Of a DNA stretch of 64,000 nucleotides, positions 49,173 through 56,022 are shown one piece after another. Made by a program: the position numbers and the translations under genes. The notes below the pieces were generated by a model. It worked only from the letters and a program-made list of their open reading frames with translations, searched no databases and was not told the DNA's origin. The stretch spans positions 1 through 64,000 of the forward strand of contig CAMLIL010000011.1 of assembly GCA_946480015.1 (NCBI GenBank), in the 5' to 3' direction. Each line of letters starts with the position of its first letter. Position 1 is the first letter of the stretch. Source of the DNA: an uncultured Oxalobacteraceae bacterium. Its GTDB lineage: Bacteria; Pseudomonadota; Gammaproteobacteria; Burkholderiales; Burkholderiaceae.

Positions 49173-49588
49173 TCCCATCGACCGTCAATAAACACAGATA
49201 CCGACTTTTGATCGTCGTCATCGTTCAGAAAGCCAGTTACGGATAACCCGAGTTGTAGAAATATGGTGATGCCTACTTTCTCAAGAGGAGAATTATCCAA
49301 ATTTCGCAGGGCATTCATTACTCCCGGCCCCGGTTCTTCAAACAACCTGATTCCACCAAATTCAACATTTTTCAGATTGGGGTATAAGCAAATTTCAACC
49401 AACTCTTCACTTGGCTCTAAAAATGTGAGCTGTAAGCCATTATCGTTCCAAAAATCGGTTGATTCACTGGAGAAACGGCTCTTCTTAGTTCTTAATGGCG
49501 CACCAATTGCGTTGTGAATACTAGTGCGCTGCATTCCAAGTTTCAACGGGCCGACGCCAACGTACGAGGTAATAATATAAGTCTGCAT
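49166..49588 (-). CDS. Putative immunity protein, family B, member 1
   Basis: A 140-residue cytosolic protein of a family I do not recognise, with four members in this island. Shared features: an N-terminal VGxxxLxxGM segment (here VGVGPLKLGMQ), a central LVEI strand, a hydrophobic LFEEPGPGV stretch, and a C-terminal IFLQLGLSVTGFLNDDDD motif followed by FIDGRWDG. The start is ATG 49588; a broken toxin tail lies immediately upstream, as expected for an orphaned immunity gene. Confidence 0.65.
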   Translation of the reverse strand: MQTYIITSYVGVGPLKLGMQRTSIHNAIGAPLRTKKSRFSSESTDFWNDNGLQLTFLEPSEELVEICLYPNLKNVEFGGIRLFEEPGPGVMNALRNLDNSPLEKVGITIFLQLGLSVTGFLNDDDDQKSVSVFIDGRWDG

Positions 49589-49598
49589 TTTTCTCCCG

Positions 49599-49670
49599 CT
49601 GCAACAAACCACTTTTTGCTAGGCACTTAAAAGGGCGTTGAAAATGGCACGAATACCTTCGGATTTTATC
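49599..49670 (-). pseudogene. Remnant of a toxin C-terminus (R1)
   Basis: Reading the minus strand from 49631 gives FKCLAKSGLLQ, nearly identical to the last residues of the intact toxin (FKCLAKNGLLK). Upstream similarity is lost or frameshifted. The remnant ends directly before B1, the position the toxin takes relative to B4. Extent upstream of 49631 is uncertain. Confidence 0.6.
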
Positions 49671-49770
49671 GATGACGAGTCGAAATTTATCCCTCGCAAA
49701 CGCGTATGGCGCGTGGTCGTTCTTCCGATTAGCTGTTCCATCGTCTGCGGTGCGTGCAGCGCATGGAAAC

Positions 49771-50433
49771 TTATGGATTGAGTAATTTTTCGACGTCAAC
49801 GTCGGAGAATGGCAGTGTCGGTGAAGCAAGCTGCCGAAGAATGGTCAAGTGGGCATCAAGTTTTAGCTTAGCAAGGTTCTCCAGGCGCATTTCTCCGCCA
49901 AGAACGAGTGCAGGTTCGAAGCCATATACTTCGTCTGGATCGAGTGGGCCTAGCTTGGCTAGGGCGCGTTCGAAAAGAGGTTGAGCTAATTCATCGTCAA
50001 GGTCACAACGGTCAATCGACTTATTGCTAAAAAATGTCCTAACATAAAAATCTGGGTCGTCTAATTGACGCTTCAAATTGGCACTCAAGCAAATTATTGA
50101 ATTAGTCGCGCACGAAATGGTTACACTGCCGCCAGTTTTTTGACCCCAAAGGAAAAGCTCCCCAAACGCGGAGCGTGCGATAACTTGGAATACGTCGATC
50201 TGTTCTAAAAAAGTGTTATGTAGCCACTCATCGACTAAGTCTTCATAGTCATCGGGATTGACCGTCCAGAACAGCCCATCCGCGTATGCGCACCAACCCT
50301 CGTCTTTCCAGTACTCAATCAATTCGGCAGGTAATTTCCCGCGCCACCGTTCAAGGTTTGCGGTTGAGACCTCAATTCGCTGAGTGGCTTCACCGAATTC
50401 CTGTATGAATACTTCAAAGTCTTCGTTCCTCAT
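49771..50433 (-). CDS. GAD-like/DUF1851 immunity-type protein 2
   Basis: Paralogue of the neighbouring gene (220 residues), beginning MRNEDFEVFIQEFGEATQRIEV and ending PFSDVDVEKLLNP. The central LPAELIEYWKDEGWCAYADGLFWTVNPDDYEDLVDEWL block is nearly the same as in copy 3, and the sequence just upstream of the start codon is also duplicated, so copies 2 and 3 arose by recent tandem duplication. A ribosome site AAGGGA precedes the start. Probably an orphan immunity gene; its cognate toxin is not present. Confidence 0.8.
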   Translation of the reverse strand: MRNEDFEVFIQEFGEATQRIEVSTANLERWRGKLPAELIEYWKDEGWCAYADGLFWTVNPDDYEDLVDEWLHNTFLEQIDVFQVIARSAFGELFLWGQKTGGSVTISCATNSIICLSANLKRQLDDPDFYVRTFFSNKSIDRCDLDDELAQPLFERALAKLGPLDPDEVYGFEPALVLGGEMRLENLAKLKLDAHLTILRQLASPTLPFSDVDVEKLLNP

Positions 50434-50467
50434 CTAATTCCCTTGCCACGGTAAGGCTCCAATTTAA

Positions 50468-51130
50468 TTAGGGATTGAGTACCTTATCGATATCAATATT
50501 CGAGAATGGCAAAGTGGGTGACGCGAGTTTCCGAAGAATCGTAAGATGCACGTCTAGCTTGAGCTTGGCAAGATTCTCAAGACGCATCTTCCCGCCTAAC
50601 ACGATAGCGGGTTCGAAACCGTAGACCTCATCGAATTCCAGTGGGCCAACCTGGGCAACGGCTCGCTCGAAGAGTGGGATGCCAGACTCGTCCTTAAGGT
50701 CGCACTCACTCGCGCTAAGCCCTACAAATGACCGAACTGACCAGTCTTGGTCTTCTTTGCTTTTAGGTTTTAGGTCTTTTGGTAATGCAAATACTGCATT
50801 AATAGCGCAGCTAATCGTCATGCTAACCCCAGTACGCTCGCCACAAACATAGAGGTCACCAAACGCTGTTCTGCCGATGACGTGAAACGAATCGATTTGC
50901 TCGAGCGGAGTATTTTCCAGCCACTCATCAACAAGGTCTTCATAATCGTCTGGATTAACAATCCAAAAAAGACCGTTTGCATAGCCGCACCAGCCTTCTG
51001 CCTGCCAGTATGTTAACAACTGATCGGGTAGCTTGCCGCGCCACTTCTGGATTGCGTCCGCTGGAACATCGATCCGGTGAGTGGCGTCACCAAACTCGTC
51101 TATAAAAACTTCAAAGTCTTCATCTCTCAT
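50468..51130 (-). CDS. GAD-like/DUF1851 immunity-type protein 3
   Basis: Third GAD-like copy, 220 residues, MRDEDFEVFIDEFGDATHRIDV to FSNIDIDKVLNP. ATG 51130 matches the paralogues; the frame runs upstream to 51151 without support. Thirty-four bases separate it from copy 2 downstream, and B2 lies 132 bases upstream. The shared leader (ATTCCCTTGCCACGG on the plus strand at 50437 and 51134) confirms tandem duplication. Confidence 0.8.
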   Translation of the reverse strand: MRDEDFEVFIDEFGDATHRIDVPADAIQKWRGKLPDQLLTYWQAEGWCGYANGLFWIVNPDDYEDLVDEWLENTPLEQIDSFHVIGRTAFGDLYVCGERTGVSMTISCAINAVFALPKDLKPKSKEDQDWSVRSFVGLSASECDLKDESGIPLFERAVAQVGPLEFDEVYGFEPAIVLGGKMRLENLAKLKLDVHLTILRKLASPTLPFSNIDIDKVLNP

Positions 51131-51262
51131 CTTATTCCCTTGCCACGGCAAGGTTCCAGTTTAACATTCATTTTTTGGTCGCCTCGACCGCTCTCGATTG
51201 CTCTGTCTGCTTAGCGGAAGAATAGTTGCGATAAATTCAGGATAGTCGTCGGCTTCGCACAA

Positions 51263-51709
51263 TTAGCGACTGAATGGCTTCATCGACGGAATAATGTCAT
51301 CCCACACGCCGTTTGCGAATGCGGTAATTGCTCGCGTACTGTTGTCATCGTCTGTAAATCCTGTAAGCGATATACCAAGATTCAAAAACACTATTGACCC
51401 ATGTCCGACGAAAGAATTTGAGTCAATTTTTGATAATTCCAAAAGAACGTCTTGCCCGGGTTGTTCAAATAAGTAGATGTTATTAATGCATACTTCTGTC
51501 GCGCGATGCCCAAACCCAACTTCAATCAGTTGATCCGAACTTTTTCGAACTTGTGCCACGACATCATACGAGAAATTATATAACTCAATAATTCCGTCTG
51601 GAGTATTAGCCGCGCGGTCAACATGGCCAATCGCTTGTTCAGTCTCTTGCTTACTCATGCCAAAACGCAGCGGCCCCACTTCCTTATAGGCGTCGATCTT
51701 AAATTTCAT
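51263..51709 (-). CDS. Putative immunity protein, family B, member 2
   Basis: A 148-residue family B protein: VGPLRFGMSKQETEQAIG near the N-terminus, LIEVGFG in the middle, NIYLFEQPGQDVLLELSKID, then SIVFLNLGISLTGFTDDDN and FANGVWDD. The start ATG 51709 follows AGGAG; the open frame upstream belongs to the repeat. No toxin tail is directly upstream; instead there is a cassette-spacer repeat joined to an adaptor-gene fragment. Confidence 0.65.
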   Translation of the reverse strand: MKFKIDAYKEVGPLRFGMSKQETEQAIGHVDRAANTPDGIIELYNFSYDVVAQVRKSSDQLIEVGFGHRATEVCINNIYLFEQPGQDVLLELSKIDSNSFVGHGSIVFLNLGISLTGFTDDDNSTRAITAFANGVWDDIIPSMKPFSR

Positions 51710-51752
51710 GCCATCCGCTCCTGTGGTATTTAGTCGTTGCGTCCGATTCGTC

Positions 51753-51824
51753 GGTAGGCGCAATTGGGCCCCTTGATTGCCATCGATATCGATAAGAAGG
51801 CAATGGCAATATTTTCATTGACCG
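51753..51824 (-). repeat. Cassette-spacer repeat, copy B
   Basis: Second copy of the 49100-49172 sequence. At its distal end (51823-51825) it switches abruptly into DUF2169-derived sequence, marking a recombination junction. Confidence 0.8.
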
Positions 51825-51891
51825 GTTATTTTCTTTTCAGGTTTGCTGGCGTCCAGGGCTGCGTCAATGATGAGGGTGCCGAGTTTGGCCG
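51823..51891 (-). pseudogene. Fragment of a DUF2169 adaptor gene
   Basis: 69 bases matching 54746-54814 inside the intact DUF2169 gene at about 63 positions, in the same orientation. Translation gives KLGTLIIDAALDASKPEKK, matching the intact KLDTLIIDAAPDTSKPEKK. It is a relic of another effector module. 51892-51969 holds nothing recognisable. Confidence 0.75.
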
Positions 51892-51969
51892 TCATCATGG
51901 CAGAGTCGTCAAATTTTGTGCACTGACATCATGCCATGGATACAGTGGTTTTTCGACGTCCCGTGCGAA

Positions 51970-52422
51970 TTAGGGAAATGGTTTTAGTTTTGGAAGTCTT
52001 TTATCCCAAGCTCCACGTTCGAACAGCGCGACCGATTTCTGTGAGATATCGGCGTCATGAAATCCAGTGAGTGTCATGCCAAGATTGAGTAATACGATGA
52101 AGCCAAGATACAAAAATGGATTGCCGTCCTCCGAAATTAATTTGTTTAAAACCACACTTTCGTCGTCACAGAAAAAATAAATGTCTTTAATATGCACGCA
52201 TTCCATTTGGCGTCCAAAGCCAATATTGGAGACAATCTCAACAGTGCCATCTGAATAGCCGACATTCATGAATGATCGAAATTCCACGCGCTGCTTCAGG
52301 TGATTCAAACTTACGCTGTCTGGCACGCCAAAAATCACTTCGACTTCTTTTGACGTCATCCCGAACCTTAAATCCCGCGTCCCCATATACGGTAAAATCT
52401 CAAAGGGTTCTTTTTCATCCAT
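51970..52422 (-). CDS. Putative immunity protein, family B, member 3
   Basis: A 150-residue family B protein: MGTRDLRFGMTSKEVEVIFGVPD, VEIVSNIGFG, then FIVLLNLGMTLTGFHDADI and FERGAWDK. The start is ATG 52422. A toxin-tail remnant ends 7 bases upstream (stop at 52430), the same close spacing as between the intact toxin and B4. AT-rich. Confidence 0.7.
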   Translation of the reverse strand: MDEKEPFEILPYMGTRDLRFGMTSKEVEVIFGVPDSVSLNHLKQRVEFRSFMNVGYSDGTVEIVSNIGFGRQMECVHIKDIYFFCDDESVVLNKLISEDGNPFLYLGFIVLLNLGMTLTGFHDADISQKSVALFERGAWDKRLPKLKPFP

Positions 52423-52429
52423 TTTTGTA

Positions 52430-52584
52430 TTACTCTAAAATATTAAATTTTTCGAGGAATTTATAGTATTTAAGCACTTCCTTCATCGCTTCTGATTTTC
52501 AGCTTCTTTCGCCACTCGTCTTACCTCGAAAATCTTGATGGCCATCGCCTCTCTCCATTTCCCTTTCAAAATAAGCTCTTCCAG
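52430..52584 (-). pseudogene. Frameshifted toxin C-terminus remnant (R2)
   Basis: From 52584 the minus strand reads LEELILKGKWREAMAIKIF, then EVRRVAKEAENQKR and a stop; a frame change then gives AMKEVLKYYKFLEKFNILE and a stop at 52430. The intact toxin reads LEQLLKDGNWRQAMAEEIKDIRR and later NEAMLEMLEYFKCLAKNGLLK. So this is the degraded tail of a second, divergent toxin, placed directly before B3. Confidence 0.75.
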
Positions 52585-52695
52585 AAATTTCTATGATCAA
52601 TTGAACCTGTCATTTTCCATGGTCCTTAGGCTTAGTTTACCCGAGCCTCGGCTCAGGCGACGCTGGCGGCTATTTATGCAACAAAGCATCGCAAG

Positions 52696-53145
52696 TTAAT
52701 GCTTATATTCCTTCATGCTTTCAAAATCTTCATCCCAACGCCCAGCTGAGAAAATTGACATTGCCGTATCAGCATCATCTTCGTGTGCGAATCCTGTTAT
52801 TGATATCCCAAGAATTTTAAAGACAATTATTCCCACGTCCTCGTAGGCCATCTTATCAAGGCTCAACAGTTCTTTTAACCGATCCATTTTTGGCGGCGCG
52901 AAAATTGTCACTCCCTTTATCTTGGCGTTAGCGCAAGTTTGAGGGAGGCCAATTTCGACGAGTTTGTTTTCAACTGAATAGGTAGTGGATATAGCGCCTC
53001 TATATTCAACACGCTCCTTTAAGAAATTTGAGCTTTCGTGATCAGGTGCCCCCCAAATTTTAGCAACTTCAACTGGAGTCATTCCGAATTGAATCTTATC
53101 GACTCCAATGTATGGATAAATATCTTCTATTTGCATTGCATCCAT
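52696..53145 (-). CDS. Putative cognate immunity protein, family B, member 4
   Basis: A 149-residue family B protein, probably the partner of the intact toxin, whose stop lies 13 bases upstream. It has GVDKIQFGMTPVEVAKIWGAPD, LVEIGLP, then GIIVFKILGISITGFAHEDD and FSAGRWDED. I start at ATG 53145, preceded by AAAGGAAG; the longer frame to 53175 would overlap the toxin. Family not recognised; the immunity role is inferred from position and duplication. Confidence 0.7.
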   Translation of the reverse strand: MDAMQIEDIYPYIGVDKIQFGMTPVEVAKIWGAPDHESSNFLKERVEYRGAISTTYSVENKLVEIGLPQTCANAKIKGVTIFAPPKMDRLKELLSLDKMAYEDVGIIVFKILGISITGFAHEDDADTAMSIFSAGRWDEDFESMKEYKH

Positions 53146-53158
53146 AATCTTCCTTTCT

Positions 53159-54100
53159 TTACTTAAGTAAGCCATTTTTCGCTAGGCATTTGAAATATTC
53201 CAACATTTCCAACATTGCCTCGTTATACTTCCTTGGCTCGTTAATTTCACGTGATAGACGTCGAATGTCTTTGATTTCTTCGGCCATAGCCTGGCGCCAG
53301 TTTCCGTCTTTAAGTAATTGCTCCAGCATCTGCCTGTAGCGCTTTGCCGCTAGCCCCCCTCCGTTACTTTGCGTTTTTTTGTGGTCGAGTGGGTCCATTT
53401 GAATCGCAGGACCGTCACTTCGCTCGAGTGGAACAATGTCATCGGCAGGCAGATGATGCGAATCCTTGCCATCCTTGACGGGTTTGCTCGTCTTGCTGTG
53501 CGCGCCGCCGCGATACGGACCTTTGCCGCTGCCTTGGCGTAGGTGGTCGCACGGGCCTTTCTTCCTTTGCTTAATCGTTGTGTCTTTTTTCGCTTTCTTT
53601 GCGCCCGCTGCCGCTTCGCTGGCTTCTTTCGCTTCCTTTGCTTCCCTCGCCGCCTTGGCCGCCTTGACTTCTTTGGCAACCTTGGCGGCGTCTTCTGCTT
53701 TCTTGGCCGCTCTGAGCACTTCTTCCGCCTCATGCGCACCTTTGGCGATCTTGGCCGCCGTTCCCGCGCCTTTGGCCATTGCCACCGCGCCCTTGGCTAC
53801 CTTGCCAGCCGTCGTCACGATCTTGCCGCCGGGGATCATGCTTGCGGCGGCAATACCCGCTTCTACTAATTCGCCTTCGGCCGTGTAGATAGCCGCATCT
53901 ACGGCGCCTGTCACGACGGATACGCCCGGGACAAAACTCGCCACGCCCAGCAAACCGTGCACCCACGGGCTGGATTTTTGCCACAAGGTTTTTTCCGCTT
54001 CCGTTTCCGGCATCACCGCCGGATTCGAGCCGCCGCCGTCCGGTTCGACGTGCGTTGTCGATGGCGCGGCCTGTTCTAAAATCACTCCTTTGGTGGTCAT
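53159..54100 (-). CDS. T6SS-associated toxin with SHH-type nuclease tail
   Basis: A 313-residue polymorphic toxin. A hydrophilic N-terminus (1-45) precedes a hydrophobic glycine-rich region (about 46-125, VHGLLGVASFVPGVSVV, AGIAAASMIPGGKIV), an Ala/Lys/Glu coiled coil (about 122-178), and a C-terminal domain (about 195-313). The tail has RGGAHSKTSKP, DSHHLPADD (H215, H216, D220) and GPAIQMDPLDHKKTQSNG, consistent with the Tox-SHH group of HNH/EndoVII-type nucleases. No PAAR or Rhs domain is attached; delivery probably uses the upstream VgrG, DUF2169 and DUF4150 proteins. DNase activity is inferred. Confidence 0.8.
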   Translation of the reverse strand: MTTKGVILEQAAPSTTHVEPDGGGSNPAVMPETEAEKTLWQKSSPWVHGLLGVASFVPGVSVVTGAVDAAIYTAEGELVEAGIAAASMIPGGKIVTTAGKVAKGAVAMAKGAGTAAKIAKGAHEAEEVLRAAKKAEDAAKVAKEVKAAKAAREAKEAKEASEAAAGAKKAKKDTTIKQRKKGPCDHLRQGSGKGPYRGGAHSKTSKPVKDGKDSHHLPADDIVPLERSDGPAIQMDPLDHKKTQSNGGGLAAKRYRQMLEQLLKDGNWRQAMAEEIKDIRRLSREINEPRKYNEAMLEMLEYFKCLAKNGLLK

Positions 54101-54204
54101 GGTAATGGAATCCGCATGGTGTCGGCGAACGGGTAGACCGCGTCGTTTTCGCTTCTTATCTTCATTCTTGGCACAGCGGTGGCGCGGTGGTAAGCGAGGG
54201 CCAT
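54097..54204 (-). CDS. Small ORF (35 aa) coupled to the toxin gene
   Basis: ATG 54204 to TGA 54097, overlapping the toxin ATG by 4 bases (ATGA), right after the DUF4150 stop. The peptide begins MALAYHRATAVPRMK and ends DTMRIPLP. No family recognised. It could be a genuine small protein, a coupling leader, or a broken end of an older gene. Confidence 0.4.
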   Translation of the reverse strand: MALAYHRATAVPRMKIRSENDAVYPFADTMRIPLP

Positions 54205-54206
54205 GC

Positions 54207-54560
54207 TTAGCTCGCCAGATTCATATCGCACTCGTCACCGTGGCGTACGACGTATTTTTTCTCCACCTTGAAGGATTTGGAGCTGCTAGTGGCGCGCACC
54301 TTCCCCCTGTTAACGCCGGACGTCATGCCGCCGCCCGTTCCGGCCTCGTTGCCGGTCACGGTGGCGATGACGCTTTCGCTGAGCAGGAAAACGGGGTCGC
54401 CGTTGAAACGGACCATCTTTGCTACTTCCATGCTTTTGCTCAAATCGGCGACGATGGGATAGGGAACCGGCACCATGTTTGGCCCCATCGGCGTCTTGCA
54501 GACGTCGGGCACCAGGCTAACGGCCTTGAATATGCTGTTCTTGCGGGCACCTGTAGGCAT
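54207..54560 (-). CDS. DUF4150 (PAAR-like) protein
   Basis: A 117-residue PAAR-like tip protein of the DUF4150 family, expected to cap the VgrG trimer and connect it to the toxin. The conserved CKTPMGPNMVPVPYPIVADLS and the GTGGGMTSGVNRGKV loop are present, and the C-terminus ends GDECDMNLAS. It lies 9 bases downstream of the DUF2169 gene, the usual order in such effector modules. Confidence 0.88.
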   Translation of the reverse strand: MPTGARKNSIFKAVSLVPDVCKTPMGPNMVPVPYPIVADLSKSMEVAKMVRFNGDPVFLLSESVIATVTGNEAGTGGGMTSGVNRGKVRATSSSKSFKVEKKYVVRHGDECDMNLAS

Positions 54561-54569
54561 AAATTCCTC

Positions 54570-56009
54570 TTAAACGGTTGGCGACGTTTTTTTGTTGGGC
54601 GCGATTGCCGGACGAGGAGCCAATGTGGTCTTGACGTCCTGCGCTCGCTCGCGCAATGCAACAACGTCAGCATGGGTCAGCATCCGCGCCTCGAGCACGC
54701 GCACGCCGGGCTCGGTGGCGACGGTGGCGCGCCAGACGCACACGACGGTTATTTTCTTTTCAGGCTTGCTGGTGTCCGGGGCTGCGTCAATGATGAGCGT
54801 GTCGAGCTTGGCCGCCAGTTCGCCGATTCGTCCGTCCTGAAACCGGACCAGCACGAACGGCAGATGACCTGGAAGGGCGAAAGACAGGCAGGTGTCGCCA
54901 GAGGCGTCCTGCACTCTTCCCGGGCCTGCCGGGCACAGATTGCACAGATTGCACAGCGTAACGGTTTCATCGCCGCTCAGGTGAGGTGTCACCTGCTGGT
55001 CCGTGGGCGCGCCGTTCCAGTACGCGAAGTCGAAGTCGGCCGGCAAATTGGGATGGCGCTGTTCCAGCCATTGCTGGTCGTAGGTCCCCGCCAGTCCCAG
55101 TCGCGGTCGCCACGCGCGCCCAACGACACCAAAGCCCTGCGGGGTGTATGCCTCCCCGAACCGGGCAATGGGCTGGCTGGACGACTCTATCTGCGGCCCC
55201 GGCACACGTGTGAGCCTGGCCGCGTGACGATACCAGCCCTCGGCAAAGCCGCAACCGACCGGGTTTTGTTCATACACGCTGTGGGCGATTGCCTCCGGCG
55301 CGTCGCCCCGGCTTGCCGTGTCGGGCTGCGGTATGCGGCTGGGCAAGCGATATTTTTTGCCCACCCGCGTGGCCGCTTGCTCGGTGACGAGAACTTTGTT
55401 TTCGCCGCCATAGGCGTATTCGTAGCGCAGCGGCAGCGTGGTAACGGGCAACGGCGCTGTGAGCTTCCATTGCGGCAGCGTGAGCATGCTCAGCGCCCGC
55501 GTCAACGGATGGCGCTTGCGCCATTCGCGCGCACCCTTGATCGTCAGCACCTTGCGCAGCACGATAGGACCTTCCAAGGCGGTGGCGGTCAACCGCGCGC
55601 ACTGTTGCCGCCATTCTGCGATTCGCTCTGCAGAAGCGTGAAGCGTCGGATTGAGGCCGTGAGGTTCGGGCGGCAAATCCGGCGTGGTGGGCGCACCGTT
55701 GATCTTGAGAGCGACATGGAAGAGCTTACTGGCTTTGCCCTGCGGCGCGCACGCATCAGCGATGACGATCACATCGGTGTGCGGTTTGTAGGGCGCCAAA
55801 TCGGACTCCTGCCTGACGCTGGAACGGTTCAATTCACCGTAAAACTCATCGGTTGTCACCAGCGGCGTTTGCACTGGCGCGAGCGCGAGCTTGCCGTCGT
55901 CCTGCAATTCGAATGTGAGCCTCATGACCACACTGTGAAAGCGCTGGTCGTGCTGGTCGAGGCCGTCGAACGCCATCGCGGGGAAAGGCGTGAGGTTGCG
56001 AAATTCCAT
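54570..56009 (-). CDS. DUF2169 family T6SS effector adaptor
   Basis: A 479-residue cytosolic adaptor of the DUF2169 family, which helps load toxins on VgrG/PAAR tips. The start MEFRNLTPFPAMAFDGLDQ is typical; VVMRLTFELQDDGKL and YGELNRSSVRQESDLAPYKPHTDVIV are N-terminal signatures, and the LRYEYAYGGEN and FGVVGRAWRPRLGLAGTYD blocks follow. ATG 56009 is chosen over the longer frame because upstream sequence overlaps the vgrG stop. A fragment of this gene recurs at 51823. Confidence 0.88.
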   Translation of the reverse strand: MEFRNLTPFPAMAFDGLDQHDQRFHSVVMRLTFELQDDGKLALAPVQTPLVTTDEFYGELNRSSVRQESDLAPYKPHTDVIVIADACAPQGKASKLFHVALKINGAPTTPDLPPEPHGLNPTLHASAERIAEWRQQCARLTATALEGPIVLRKVLTIKGAREWRKRHPLTRALSMLTLPQWKLTAPLPVTTLPLRYEYAYGGENKVLVTEQAATRVGKKYRLPSRIPQPDTASRGDAPEAIAHSVYEQNPVGCGFAEGWYRHAARLTRVPGPQIESSSQPIARFGEAYTPQGFGVVGRAWRPRLGLAGTYDQQWLEQRHPNLPADFDFAYWNGAPTDQQVTPHLSGDETVTLCNLCNLCPAGPGRVQDASGDTCLSFALPGHLPFVLVRFQDGRIGELAAKLDTLIIDAAPDTSKPEKKITVVCVWRATVATEPGVRVLEARMLTHADVVALRERAQDVKTTLAPRPAIAPNKKTSPTV

Positions 56010-56022
56010 TTGTGGGGGCCGG

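Noticed and set aside
51131..51262. A third toxin-tail remnant between B2 and GAD-like gene 3
   Set aside because: Translations in all minus frames gave no resemblance to the toxin end.
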